A DNA stretch of 64,000 bases from Elymus sibiricus (taxonomy: Eukaryota; Streptophyta; Magnoliopsida; Poales; Poaceae): contig CM077667.1 in assembly GCA_039707655.1 (NCBI GenBank), positions 546,386,222 through 546,450,221 on the forward strand, in the 5' to 3' direction. The notes under the pieces are model-generated. The model was not told the DNA's origin. It ran no database searches and saw only the letters and a list, made by a program, of their open reading frames with translations. The translations under genes and the position numbers were made by a program. Below, piece by piece: positions 42,697 through 54,232 of the stretch (position 1 is its first letter; the number at the start of each line of letters is the position of its first letter).

Positions 42697-44365
42697 CCGC
42701 GCCTTCTCCCTCCCCCCAATCTTCCTCTCCATTTTCTCCCTCCCCCGACGACGACGCCGCCAGGCTGCCGAAGATCGCCGTCATCCGAGCCGTCCCCGAG
42801 CCCGCTGACCGTCGCCGGACCTCCTCGCCCTCCTCCTCGAGCCTCGCCGCCCCCGCTCCTCGTCGCCGGACCTCCTCACCCTCCTCCCCGAGCCTCGCCG
42901 CCCCCGCTCCTCAATGCCGAACCACCACGAGACGTCGCCAGGCCCGCTAACCGTCCCTGCAGCTTTGCCGTGAGCTCCTGCTCCCATCCCCTCTCTCTCC
43001 CCTCGGTCATATGAAATGTCATCAAGCAAATCACCGCGTGGATTTAGAGTTCTCTTTATTTTGACTCGTCGGAGTGATTCAGTTGCAGAAATCTAATGAG
43101 CTGAGCTATTTTCCTCTACTAGGAGTGATGTTTACGGGGCATGTTTGCTGATTCATTTGCATACAGTTGCTGAGCTGATTTATTTTACATCCTTGATTGG
43201 ACAAAATAGTACTTGCTCCGTCCTGAATTAGTTGTCATAAATTTGTCTAGATACAAACGTGTCTAAATACATCACAAATCTATGACAAATAATTTAGAAA
43301 AGAGATAATATTTAGAAGCTCTATCCAACATTATCTTTGCCACTACTTGGACTTTAGGAGAAGAAAACTGTTGAATTATAGATGGACTTAGGCCTACGTA
43401 ATAATTTCTGATTAATGTCTAATGTCCTTGTAGGTGTATGATAGGTGGTGGGAAGTTTAGTACCATCTTGCTAATTATGAAGGGTTGAGATCCTTTTATA
43501 AGGGCTGCTCTACCACTAAACATTTGGAGCTTGGAAAAACAAGTGGTACACGCGCTGCTTCTCCTCCGCCGCCCGCCTCGTCACGACTTTTATTTTTGTC
43601 GAGTCGCTAACAGAAGTGCCACTGTCTAAGACGTTGGACCGTGTGCTATTCACGGAGTTGGTCGTGGGCCTATATATTGGATACATTCGCCAGTGCTGCC
43701 AACACACTCACTCCGGCGCCAGAAACGGTGCGCCCTCCTGCTGGCCGCCGCGGCGCCACCCCCGCGCTCGCTGGTGCTGGCCATCTCCCCCTCGTGGCCT
43801 CGCCTAAGCTCCTGCTTGCTGCAGTGCTGGCGCGCCGCTAGGGTTCTTCTTTTCTCACGTGACTCTTGGATCGAGCGAGGGCGTGGCGACTTGGACGACT
43901 GGATCGAGCAAGCATGAGCGATCGAGGTTGTGCGCGTGCGTGCGCCTGTGGGCTGATGAGGTTGGTTAGGGCCGGCCCGATAAGGTGTCCATTTTACATC
44001 GCAGGCCAACAAAATGTTTGACGATTATTATTAGCATTCAGACAAATCAGATCGATGTATATTTAACCGCGCCTTCTCCCTCCCCCCAATCTTCCTCTCC
44101 GTTTTCTCCCTCCCCCGACGACGACGCCGCCAGGTTGCCGGAGATCGTTGTCATCCGAGCCGTCCCCGAGCCCGCTGAGCCTCGCCAGACCTCCTCGCCA
44201 TCCTCCCCGAGCCTCGCCGCCCCCGCTCCTCGTTGCCGGACCTCCTCGTCGTCCTCCTCGAGCCTCGACGCCCCCGCTCCTCGACGCCGAACAACCACGA
44301 GACGTTGCCAGGCCCGCTGACCATCCCTGCAGCTTCGCCGTGAGCTCCTGTTCCCAACCCCTCTC
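42691..44365. repeat. CACTA-3 duplicated GC-rich leader flanking a 1.1-kb insert
   Basis: About 300 bp starting ATTTAACCGCGCCTTCTCCC occurs at 42691 and again at 44061, both ending near GCCGTGAGCTCCTG. Between them lies a Stowaway-like piece (about 43209-43300, CTCCGTCCTGAATTAGTTGT) and GC-rich sequence with a TATATATTGG box (about 43671) and short frames I cannot assign. Either the leader was tandemly duplicated with its downstream intron, or a captured fragment was bracketed by recombination. Confidence 0.65.
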
Positions 44366-45269
44366 TCCCTTCGGTTGATTTCGCCCCCGTTGTCCACCGC
44401 GGCCGAAGCTCGCCGCCGCCGTGTTTCATCACCGGCGTTCGCCCTGCCCCCGCTCCTACAGCCCAGAAGCCAAACCCGAGCTGCTGCCGCCGCTTACCTC
44501 GTCGCCGTGCTCATCTCCGGCGACCCCGCGACCTCCTGGAGTTTTACTTGCTTTTTTGGAGCCTGGCATGTAAAATTTATTCTACAAAATCTACGAATTT
44601 TGCTATGTCATTAGTTGTCATCATTTTAGAAAAAATAGGAAAGTGAATTTTTCATCACATGAAAAGATAACAGAAAAATTGGAGTTTTGTTGGTCCACTA
44701 TGTAGTTTTGCCAACAAAGTCATACAAAAAACATAGTTGCCTTAGTGTAAAAATAGTAGGGGTGTTTCGAGAATTGTCATGCGTCATAGAGAATTTTTGT
44801 TCATGAATGCCATGCAAGGATTACAAAAATTATCATGTGAACAACAACAAAATATGAACGTGTGCGCTTGTAGGGAAATAGCAAAAAAAAATTGAAATTT
44901 TCCATGTGAGTATTAGAAAAGTACAATGGGCTCGTAGGTCATCTGGGTAGCGCTAGAGGGTCCTGTCATACATTGAGTGGCACCTTCGTATGTATATAGC
45001 ATGACAATTTTATTTTTAAGAGCATGGCAATCTGTATTATCTAGATCATCTGTCATTGCGCTGTCAGCGAAAAGCAGCTACTATCCGTCGTTCCGGTAGA
45101 ACAGTAACTCCGATCGAGACGTTCTTTATATGCATTTGTTTCAATTTCTCTTGTAGATTATGTTTTGCCATCATCATACATGTTAAAATAAATAAACTTG
45201 CTGTTCTGTCCAGAATACTAAAACTGAATAAAATGCTTATGAAATAACTTGCAAGTCTTTGCAGAAACT
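44366..45269. other. Probable leader intron of the CACTA-3 second gene
   Basis: Non-coding sequence between the second leader copy and the CAG acceptor directly before the ATG exon at 45264. GC-rich at first, then AT-rich. No feature recognised. Confidence 0.4.
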
Positions 45270-48200
45270 ATGGAACACGCCAGAGACGAAGAACTAGAAG
45301 ACATGTTGGAGGGAATAATCCGCGAAGGAGATGATGATATCACCACTCAGTTTCTGAACGACTCTGGTGAGGGAATCGATGGCTCCGGTGAGGGAATGGA
45401 GCGAGAAGATGACGGCTCCGGTGTTGGAACCTTAATTATTACAAAGTCCGGATCGAGCCAATCTTCTATAAAGAAACGAGGCCCGAAAAAAAGGTTGGGC
45501 GGGAATGAAAGGTTCAAGATCGAAGAAGTCGCCGCAGATGGCAAACCGAGTGCTCCCAAGCGGACCGCAGATGCATTTGTAAGTCAGTGCGGAGTTATTG
45601 TTAGGGACAACATTTCGATCACCATTCAAGAATGGAATAAGCCAAAGGCAGACGATGGAGTTACTTATGTCGATGATAGATCCAACGAATTGCTTTGGAA
45701 TACGCTCATGACAAATTTCACCCTACCGCCAGAGGTTGATCCAAATAACAAAGTTATAGAGCGAAAAGTCAAGGCGTGGACTCTTAAGAAGATGGCCGCA
45801 GTATTCTGCAACTGGAAGAAAAGATTGAACCAAGAGTATGTCCAAAAAAACAAGACTCCATCATTCACCGGAGTAAATGAGAAGATAAAAGATCACTGGG
45901 ACGCGTTTGTGACGTACAAGAAGTCGGCTGAAGCTAAGAAAAGGTCAGAAACAAATAAGAAAAATGCTGCAAAGAAGGAATATCACCATGTTATGGGGTC
46001 AGGTGGCTACAAGGTTGACAGGCCTAAGTGGGAGAAAACTGAGGATGACCTGATTGCTAAGGGGATCGATCCAGTCCATTGTCGTGGACCGAATGGGCAA
46101 GGGCTTGGTTTTACGGGCATGGGGGAACGTTGAACTCAGAAACAGGAAAGTGTATTTATACAAAAGAGCAACTTGCAACACCCGTCGAAGCCCTTAAAAA
46201 TGCAATGAAGGACGTGCAGGACGGGAAGTTCAATTCCGACAGAGAGAACGACGAGCAAACACACGCCCTCAGGAATGCTGAACACAGTGGACGAACACGA
46301 GGCACATCAGGCTCCATTCCGTGGAAGATTGGGTTTCCCGACTGCAGTGCCACCTATAGAAGTCGAGCGAGAAAAAAGAAACAGCATGCAGACCGGCTGC
46401 AGAAGGTAGAAGAAATATTAGAGTGGCAGCAGAAGCAAATAGAGGCACTTACCAGCCAGCAAGCTACCGGCCCATCTCATCGGCACGAAGATCCTCCACT
46501 CGATACTGCCGACCCATTATCTCAGCGGAAAAGCAGCGTGGCTTCCACGGAGCTCGTTCGGCCAATAGATGATATCACGGCTCCTCGCTACCCGGTGGAA
46601 GATATCACGCAGAGGGAAATTTGTGAGCTACATGTGAAATGCATGAACTTATCCGTGAAGGTGGCGGACGACTTTGCCTTACCTCCTGTACGTGATGGAA
46701 CTCACCATTGTGCTCCGATTCCAGATGGCTATGCTGTTGTCGGGGTGGATAAAGTTATCAGTGGATTTGAGCAGCTGCATCTTGAGTTCCCTATAGGTGA
46801 AGGGGAGACTGAACTGCGATATGCCAGAAAAACTACCATTCTATGGAAAAAGGAACACATCGTGCTTCCACATTGGACGCCAAGGCCATCGACTCGTCAG
46901 CCGTCTCCGCCACGTCACCAGACTCCGCCGCCTCAGCCGTCTCCACCGCCTCCACCGCGTCAGCAGACTCCGCCGCGTCAGCAGACTCCGCCGCCTCAGC
47001 CGCCGTCTAAGCGGAAGAGAACCGACGCTCCGGCGGCTATTAGTACAACTGCGAAGAACTCCAGAGCAGGTACAAGGAAGAGCGTCAAGGAGGCTCCTGG
47101 CAAGTTACCGTACGAACTTACTGATGAGGAACTCAAGAAGCAAGTGGATGCCGATGTGAAATGCTAGCTTGCACCGAATCGGCCCGACCCAAAGGAGAAA
47201 ATAGATCTGACAAAAGCGAAGCAGCTTCTGGATAACCTTACGCGACAACCACCGCCTCTGCTGCCATCAAACTATGCCCGCTCTATTATGAAGTCACATA
47301 ATTATAAACAGCAGAAGTCGGGAAGTAGTAGTAGTGCAAGGGGGGAAACTATTCCCCAGCTCGGAGAACAGAAAAACCAATCGTGCCCCCCGCTCAACGT
47401 GTTTTCCGATAAGCATTATGATCCGGAGGTAGCGGCCACTCTTTCTCAATTCTTAAGCAGGGTAGAGTTCCCCATGGCTGAGTTAGCATACAGATATGTG
47501 CACGGGAAGCCTCTCGTGACCTGAGGAGGTCCAGTTTCTACAAACTCAAATGCAAAGATTGCATGAGTGGTACATGGAAGCCTCAAAGGAAGGGAGCAGC
47601 TTTCTCATGGTGGGAATTAGAGATGAGCATTACTTCAATGGAGACGAGGAGATGTTCATTGAATTTGATGAATTATTTCAGTTATACAATCAAGACGCCA
47701 TCGACAAAACTATCGTCAGTTGCTATTGTCTGTAAGTATTATTTCTGTAATTAAGTCTCTAGCTCAGCTCGTTCATTAATTGCATGTATAATTATCCTCA
47801 CTATATTATGCAGACTGGAGATCCTCGAATGCAAAACAAGTCAAATCTATGACATTGAGTTCATTAACCCAAATATCATACACGAAGTTACGGTACAAAA
47901 AAACGCCAAGGAAACAGAGGATAACTTGCTAAGGGCGTTAATTCGACAACAAATCAAAAGGAAAATACTATTTCCATACAACTTCAAGTGAGTGTTATTG
48001 TCTTGTACACATTTTGTTTCGCTTATTCGATGTTAAGTGTAATTGATGAGTTATGCGTGCGCAGGTTTCACTTTATTCTGCTAATCAATCAGTTTGACGT
48101 AGGAAAAGTACTTGTCATGGACTCGAAACGTAAAGACCCTGACATATGGGCGGACCTGAGTGAAATGCTCCAGAGGTAATTTCAATCATTATCGCACTAT

Positions 48201-48771
48201 ATCAGCAACTTTCGTTCATTTCTGATATCAAGTAATTAATAACTCCTTTATTTATTTTCTTTGCCGGGGAGGGTTTGAAAACGGTTCACCAAGGAGGCTA
48301 GGGGTGAATGGAAAGAGGAGCTGCAATTTCAACCACTCAATGTAAGTAGTACTAGCTAGGTCCGCGCATCTCTTTGATTCTAGTTTCAATACCATTATCA
48401 TGCTTGATTATTATTTTGATTGAACTCTATTCTCGTAAAGTGCTCGAGGCAGAGAGACGGGAATAATTTATGTGGATACTACGTTTGCGAGTTCATTCGC
48501 CAGACGACCTGTGAGAAGGGCAGGGTTTTACAACAACTTGAAGTACGTAAACAATATTCACAATTTTATTTTATTACCATAAATTGTGTTGAGTTTCATT
48601 CATATATATTTACCCCCTTCTTTAAATTAGATCCAACGGATGCGGGACGGTCTCCTACCAAAGGATCGCTTGCGAGCAATTAAAGAGGAATTGGCGGGAT
48701 TCTTACATGAAGAGGTCATACCTGATACCGGAGAATGCCATCGGGAATTGATAGCTCATTTTGGTAATTAG
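45270..48771 (+). pseudogene. CACTA-3 Transposase_24 / Ulp1-protease gene, disrupted and missing one intron
   Basis: The first exon runs unbroken from MEHARDEELEDMLEG through KSGSSQSS to KKRGPKKRL, where CACTA-1/2 have an intron. The Transposase_24 region (SITIQEWNKPKADDG to HHVMGSGGYKVDRP) is followed by a frameshift near 46080, a proline-rich part with PSPPRHQTPPPQP, a TAG at 47165-47167 and a frameshift near 47520. Later exons are about 47814-47987, 48065-48175, 48272-48341, 48453-48542 and 48631-48771, with a lost acceptor AG before the fifth block and TGA for TGG in it. The protease Cys region LCGYYVCEF and the VMDSKRKDP Asp are kept. Confidence 0.8.
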
Positions 48772-49044
48772 ATATTAGGGATCGTAAGGGATATTATATT
48801 GTATATATGCATGAATGTGTACTATATGTAGTAGCTTCGAATATATATACGAAAACTTGTTGTTCAACCAAGCACAGAGAAAGAGGTCACTTCTCTATAT
48901 TCATCACGATGTTGTGTAATGGTTCTTTCATTGCTATATATATGTAGTAGCGTCGAGTTGAATGGAAAACATAAAATAAAAATAAAAAACTTAAATGAAA
49001 AATAATTGAATGGTAAACACAAAAAAAAGAAAAGGAAGCACAAA

Positions 49045-49335
49045 ATGAAACCCCTAAACCCTCCAAAACCCTAAACCCCTTCAAACCCCTCCAAAACCCT
49101 AAACCCCAGCTCCTGACGCGTGGCGGCCTTTAGTTCCGGTTGGTGTTACCAACCGGGACTAAAGGTCCTCCTTCCTGAGCGCTCCACAACAGCCACGTGG
49201 AACCCTTTTAGTCCCGGTACGTAACACAACCGGGACTAAAATAGAGGCCTTTAGTCCCGATTCCTTAGTCCCGGTTGCGCAACCGGGACTAAAGGCCCTT
49301 ACGAACCAGGACTAAAGGCCCTTTTTCTAACAGTG
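49045..49335. repeat. CACTA-3 telobox-like block and right SIR array
   Basis: CCCTAAACCCTCCAAAACCC and similar words (49048-49108) are followed by palindromes GGTGTTACCAACCGGGACTA and complement to the terminal TTTTTCTAACAGTG. Confidence 0.7.
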
Positions 49336-49543
49336 TGGGGAGCTTCTTATCAGATCTAGTCTTGCAATAAATGAAGTGTTCAAAAAGAAACTAGCAGTTT
49401 TCGGGCAGAAACTCACAGCGGGACGTGCCGGACTGTCCGGCTGTTGGTTTCTGACCAAGAATGGCAGCCGAGCCAGCAGGTAGTTGCACTGACTAAAGTC
49501 AGGGTCACACAGTCTGGCTCGGTGACCTCGAGAGGCCGAGCGG
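49336..49543. mobile_element. 'gagggggtgaat' Triticeae repeat, segment 3
   Basis: The sequence starts TGGGGAGCTTCTTATCAG and contains GACTGTCCGGCTG words like those in segment 4 (53280-53490). It is cut at 49543 by the copia element. Confidence 0.5.
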
Positions 49544-49666
49544 TGTTGGCACAGACCCCGTACGTTGAGTACTTTCCGACGTAGTTATGCGACGCAATTC
49601 GTCAGCCGATAATTGCGTCGCATAACTACGTCGGAAAGTACTCGACGTACGGGGTCTGTGCCAACA
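49544..49666. repeat. Near-perfect 123-bp palindrome at the 5' end of the copia element
   Basis: Arms 49544-49599 and 49611-49666 (56 nt each) are reverse complements with a single mismatch (GTACGTTGAG against GTACGTCGAG), around an 11-nt loop CGTCAGCCGAT. The outer ends read TGTTGG and CCAACA, the form of LTR ends, and the primer-binding site follows two bases after. Yet the sequence does not match the 3' LTR start at 53021. An ordinary 5' LTR is therefore missing or rearranged. Confidence 0.9.
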
Positions 49667-49668
49667 AT

Positions 49669-49680
49669 TGGTATCAGAGC
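49669..49680 (+). other. Primer-binding site (initiator tRNA-Met)
   Basis: TGGTATCAGAGC is the standard plant copia PBS and lies two bases after the palindrome's CCAACA end. Confidence 0.9.
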
Positions 49681-49752
49681 TTGGTTTATTGGCGTGATTT
49701 TCGGAACCCGAGCAAGGAGATCGTTGTGGCGGGAGCAGTAGCGGGAGCACCG

Positions 49753-51168
49753 ATGCCGATGGTGGGGAGGTCGCAGTTTCCCCGCCTGGATCGAGAGGAC
49801 TACGCACTATGGGCGATGAACATGGAGGTCGCGATGGAGGGCGCGGAGTTCTGGGAAGCCGTCGACCCCGGCGGCGCCGAGTACGCGAAGGGCGCGGCGA
49901 AGTACCGGACGGATCGGCAGGCGTTAACGGCGATCTACTCCGCCATGCCGAAGGATGTGCTGCAGCACCTCGTCGGAAAGAAATCGACGAAGGAGGCATG
50001 GGAGAACATCAAGATCCTGCACCAAGGTCATGACCGTGTCAAGGAAGCACACCTTCAGTCCCTGATGAGAAGCTACGAGTGCCTGAAGATGGAGGAAAGA
50101 GAGACGGTTGATCAGTTTGCCGCCCGTCTCAAGACCCTCGTCAACGGCATACGCGGCTATGGTTCAACCCTACAAGAAGTTGCGATCGTCCGACGATTTT
50201 TGCGCGCCGCTTCTGCACGCTACATCCAGATCGTCACATCGATCGAGCAATGTCTCGACCTATAGACTCTCACGGTCGAGGATCTCGTCGGAAGGTTCAA
50301 GGCCCACGACGAGAGAATTCGTCTCAGTTTTGGCGACGCGGAGGCGAGTGAGCACCTGATGCTGACAAAGGCGCAATGGATTGCCCTGTCAGAACAGCAG
50401 GGCGGATCCACAAGTAGCGGCAAGAAGAAGGGAAAAGGGAAGCAGCGCTCGGCGAGAAAGGACTTCGCCGACTCGGATGACGAGGATGCGCCTGCACCAC
50501 CGAGGAGGAAGTTTGACATCAGGAAAGTGAGGTGTCATAAGTGTGGCCTCCTCGGTCACTTCAAGGCTGACTGCGAGGAAGCACCGAAGCAACAGGCGCT
50601 CATGGCCAAGGAAGGAGCCTACGGGGATATGATGTTGATGTGCGAGCTAGTGGACGAACATGATCAGCTTGATCATGATCAGCTCGACATGAGTCCGGTG
50701 AGTGCACCTGTATCACTAGAACCAGGCGATGTCGTGGCACCAGAAGACCATGACACAAGGCATGACGGTGTGGTCGTGTCGGAAGAAGGCGAAGTCATGG
50801 CACCAGAGGACCATGACGCAAGGCGTGATGGTGTGGTCGCGCTAGAACCAAGCGAAGTCGTGGCGCCAGAAGACCATGACACAAGACGTGACACTGTGAT
50901 CACGCTAGAGGGAGGCGAATGTGTGGCACCAGAAATCCACGACATACATTGTCTCGGTGTGGTAATGCCAGTGACGGGACACGACGCGCGGCGAGCTGTG
51001 ACGTTTGAACCAGACGACCACGACGCGGGGTGTGACAGTGAGGTGTCGCAAGGAGGCAAAGACGTGTTGCCGGAACAACACGATGAGGATGTTTTGCTCG
51101 CTAGCATGCAGTGCATAGCGGACAAGCACGATGATGGTGGCCAGTACAATCTGCATGTAGCAGCTTAA
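49753..51168 (+). pseudogene. Copia gag with zinc knuckle and His/Asp-rich repeats, one stop
   Basis: The frame is open from before 49753; I choose the first ATG of MPMVGRSQFPRLDREDYALW, the usual copia gag start. The UBN2-type gag core follows (VGKKSTKEAWENIKILHQGH). TAG at 50263-50265 (after EQCLDL) interrupts it, and the frame continues. A CCHC zinc knuckle (CHKCGLLGHFKADC) lies at about 50533-50574. After it come four copies of a 63-bp (21-residue) unit of the form VVAPEDHDTRRDGVV (about 50728-50980), and then an acidic tail ending at a TAA at 51166-51168. The repeat tail is not a usual part of gag. Protease would be expected here. Confidence 0.8.
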
Positions 51169-51195
51169 CCATGGTGCGCACCACCACGTGGGCTT

Positions 51196-52980
51196 GTGGA
51201 CTTGTCACAAGATGGGCAACGTCTAGGAAAAAGAGATGTGCCTAAAAATACCAGCCCATCTAGTGTTGCAGGGTCTCTAGTGAGCAGTTTGGAACAGGAT
51301 AAACTGCCAGAAAAGAGAAGTTTGGCAACTTCAGAAGACGTGTCGTCTCCTTCAACGGCACTTGAGACAGAAGAACGGCCACATGAACCAGCTGAAGCGC
51401 TTCAAATAAATTTGGTGAAGATGAAGAGTAAAGTGCAACGACGTTTGCACATCGAGGAACCGGAAATTTTTGAAGACGCAAATATGGAAGAGTGTTGGCG
51501 GCGTGCTATGGATGAAGAATTGGGATCGATCCGAGACAACAAAGTATGGGATCTCGTGGATCTTCCCAACGGACATAGTGCCATAGAGCTCAAGTGGGTG
51601 TACAAAGTCAAGAAAGATGTCGAAGGGAACTTGGTGAAGCATAAGGCAATGCTCGTGGCTAAAGGATACGTGCAAGAGCAAGGTGTGGACATCAAAGAAG
51701 TGTTTGCTCCGGTTGCAAGGATGGACTCGGTGAGACTACTAATAGCTCTCGCGGGTCAAGAATCTTGGAGGATACATCACATGGATGTGAACTCCGCGTT
51801 TTTGACTGGGGAGTTAGAAGAAGAATTGTATGTGAAGCAACCACCGAGATACATCAAAGAAGGAGAGGAACACAAGGTATTGAAGCTACACAAGGCGTTG
51901 CACGGGCTACGACAAGCTCCTCGGGCGTGGAACATGAAGCTTGACAATACATTGATTTCTCTTGGATTTGAGAAGAGTCCACTGGAGCATACGATGTATA
52001 AGCGAGGTAATGGAAATGATCGTCTCTTAGTGGGCATCTATGTGGATGATCTGTTGATAACTGGAGCTGACGAAGAGGTGATTGCAAACTTCAAGCTACA
52101 AATGAAGGAGCTATTCAAGATGACTGATCTAGGGATCTTGAGTTACTACCTTGGGATCGAGGTACAACAAAAGACGGAGGAGATCACGTTATGTCAGGAG
52201 GCATACGCAAAGAAGTTACTTGAAAGCTGTGGCTTTAAAGATTGCAATCCAAGTCATGTTCCGATGAAGCCTGGTCTTATACTAAGCAAGAAAAGTGAAG
52301 CACCCACGGTTGATGCAACGGAGTATAGAAGTGTGGTCCGAAAGTTGAGGTATCTCACGAATACAAGACCGGACTTGACCTGTTCTGTTGGCATAGTGAG
52401 TCGCTTCATGGAAGCACCCACGGCGGAGCATTGGGAAGCTGTGAAACATATACTCATGTACATCAAAGGGACAACAAACTTCGGTTGTGTCTTTTTGAGA
52501 GAGAAGAAGAAGGAGATGGTGGAGCTACTTGGCTATAGTGATAGCGACCTGGCAGGAGATGCGGACGACCGTAAAAGTACCTCGGGCGTAGTATATTTCT
52601 TGGAAGGAAAAATAGTGAGTTGGCTATCACAAAAGCAGGAAGTGGTCGCATTATCCTCTCGTGAAGCAGAGTATATTGCAGCTGCAACCGCGGTGTGTCG
52701 AGGCGTTTCCCTAGGAAGACTACTCGGTGACCTCACAGGTAAGGAACCGGAACGAGTGGTGCTCAATGTTGACGACAAGTCTACAATCTCTCAGTGGAAG
52801 AATCCAGTGTGTCATGATAGACACAAGCACATCGATACGAGGTATCGGTATCTACGGGAGTGCGTGGAAGAAAGCAAGATTGACGTCAACTACGTTTGAA
52901 CCGACGATCAGCTTGCAGATATCCTAACCAGATCTTTGGGACGGCAGAAGTTCATGAAGATGCGGCGAAGGATCGGCGTC
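51196..52980 (+). pseudogene. Copia reverse transcriptase / RNase H, one stop near the end
   Basis: This is in the same frame as gag, after the TAA. The N-terminal 90 residues are low-complexity linker; then comes the RVT_2 domain with KWVYKVKKD, LVAKGYVQ, HHMDVNSAFLTGEL and the catalytic YVDD (52039-52050). RNase H follows with GYSDSDLAGD and AEYIAAATAV. TGA replaces an expected Arg codon at 52897-52899 (after VNYV), and the remaining frame (DDQLADILTRSL onward) runs to a stop at about 52993. No integrase (HHCC, DDE) or GAG-pre-integrase sequence lies between gag and RT. Confidence 0.88.
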
Positions 52981-53008
52981 CAAGCTGTGAAGTGAGGACA
53001 TCGTGCTT

Positions 53009-53220
53009 AGGGGGGGTGATTGTTGGAATTAACCACGATAACCTTGTCCGGCTCGGACTGGTGCAATCACCAAATAGATTAGGACTCGTATTGCTAGCTA
53101 TTGATGCTATATATATGCGTGTAATCTGCCCCTGTAAACTTGACAATCGAGATCAAAGCAATAAAGTGTTCAGGTGCGACAGGCACCTGTTGCTATAACT
53201 CGGAGTCTTCGTATTGTCCA
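53009..53220 (+). repeat. Copia polypurine tract and 3' LTR (right edge uncertain)
   Basis: AGGGGGGGTGAT precedes TGTTGGAATTAACCACG at 53021. TATATATATGCGTG (about 53110) and AATAAAG (about 53160) look like the LTR TATA and poly(A) region. A related LTR start, TGTTGGGATTAAACCC, is at 54326. Confidence 0.6.
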
Positions 53221-53224
53221 CGTA

Positions 53225-53918
53225 TACGTGTCTGTTTATTCGCCGGTTGAGTTGTTCGTCTACTCGCCGGAAGCCTGGACAAGTCCCGGACAGTCCGGCA
53301 CTTGTCCGGCTCAGGAATACCATGAGGTCGAGCGGACCCGGACAAGGGCTGGACAGTCCGACACTTGTCCGGCACAAACTGAGCGGGCCTGGACAATCGC
53401 CTGGACTGTCTGGCTCAGGAATCACCCTGGAGTTTGGCCAGCGACATAGACCCGGACTGTTCGGCCAGAATTGGCCCAGACAGTCCGGCCGCCTGATTTC
53501 AGCTAGGTGACTGCCTTTTGACTTAGATTTTCTTGTGGCTTTTGACTTTGGACTTAAAGGTGGGTATGCAGGGAATGGTGTGATGGTTGACTTGAGCAAA
53601 TCCGTCGCTACCCTTGATCCCCTCTTAATAGTGCGAGATCCCTATGACTCAAGAACAAAAAAGAAAAGTGATGCTTTATCTCTGTTGATACCTATGTCTT
53701 GAGCCTAGTCATTTTGGGGGTTCGATGATCCTCGATGCCTCTATCTATGCATAAGGGACTACTAAAACCTGAGTATTCACTTAGTGAACGTATTAGTCTC
53801 TATAATTACGTGTCATCAATACCAAAACAACATTATGAGCCTAGATGCACTTTCATCTGTGTCACCCCGCCGGTGCTCTGCTACCGCGCTCGTCATGCCA
53901 CCCCCGCTCGACCACAGC

Positions 53919-53981
<63 letters not shown>

Positions 53982-54232
53982 GGAGAAGGGAGAGAGAAGG
54001 GAAAGAGCAGGGAGGAGCAGCCCTGACGTCGTTCCGCCTGGATTTGGATCTATGCGTGTGATGTGGCGAGATCATAGGTCAATAGCGGGTCCACGTCAGC
54101 ACAAAACCACCCGTCTGGAGGAACCGTGCCAGGTTTGGAAACATGAGGGACAAAATAATTTCGCGCACTCTTCTTTAATTTGGACAACAATTTCAATTCG
54201 AGGTGACTGAGATTTAAGGAAAATTGAGACAA
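53225..54232. mobile_element. 'gagggggtgaat' Triticeae repeat, segment 4, with a (GA)n run
   Basis: Repeated GGACAGTCCGGCACTTGTCC words occur at 53290-53490, then CCTCTTAATAGTGCGAGATC and similar sequence typical of the 3' half of this repeat. A (GA)n microsatellite spans about 53926-53977. The segment ends where duplication copy B resumes at about 54233. No coding region. Confidence 0.5.

Larger units (their letters stand above)
37147..49335 (+). mobile_element. CACTA-3: 12.2-kb En/Spm-type DNA transposon, older
   Basis: The left end is CACTAGTAGAAAATCGGCC and the right end TTTTTCTAACAGTG (one change from the canonical CTACTAGTG). It is flanked by TGG on both sides (37144-37146 and 49336-49338). 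It has the same gene plan as CACTA-1 and CACTA-2 but is clearly more diverged. It lacks the 140-bp and 338-bp arrays, lacks one intron, and has a duplicated GC-rich leader. Confidence 0.92.
49544..53220 (+). mobile_element. Defective Ty1/copia retrotransposon (gag and RT only)
   Basis: The PBS TGGTATCAGAGC (49669-49680) is complementary to initiator tRNA-Met. Gag and reverse transcriptase/RNase H follow, then a polypurine tract (about 53009-53017) and a 3' LTR starting TGTTGGAATTAACC at 53021. Protease and integrase are absent. The right edge is uncertain (somewhere after 53200), and I could not match a TSD to the AGCGG at 49539-49543, although CGAGCGG also occurs at 53329. Confidence 0.8.

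Noticed and set aside
53329..53335. CGAGCGG as the right-hand TSD of the copia element
   Set aside because: The preceding sequence does not end in CA like an LTR and lies within the GTCCGG-rich host repeat, so the match with 49537-49543 may be chance.
53735..54061. ORF with an Arg-Glu run
   Set aside because: Created by the (GA)n microsatellite at about 53926-53977.
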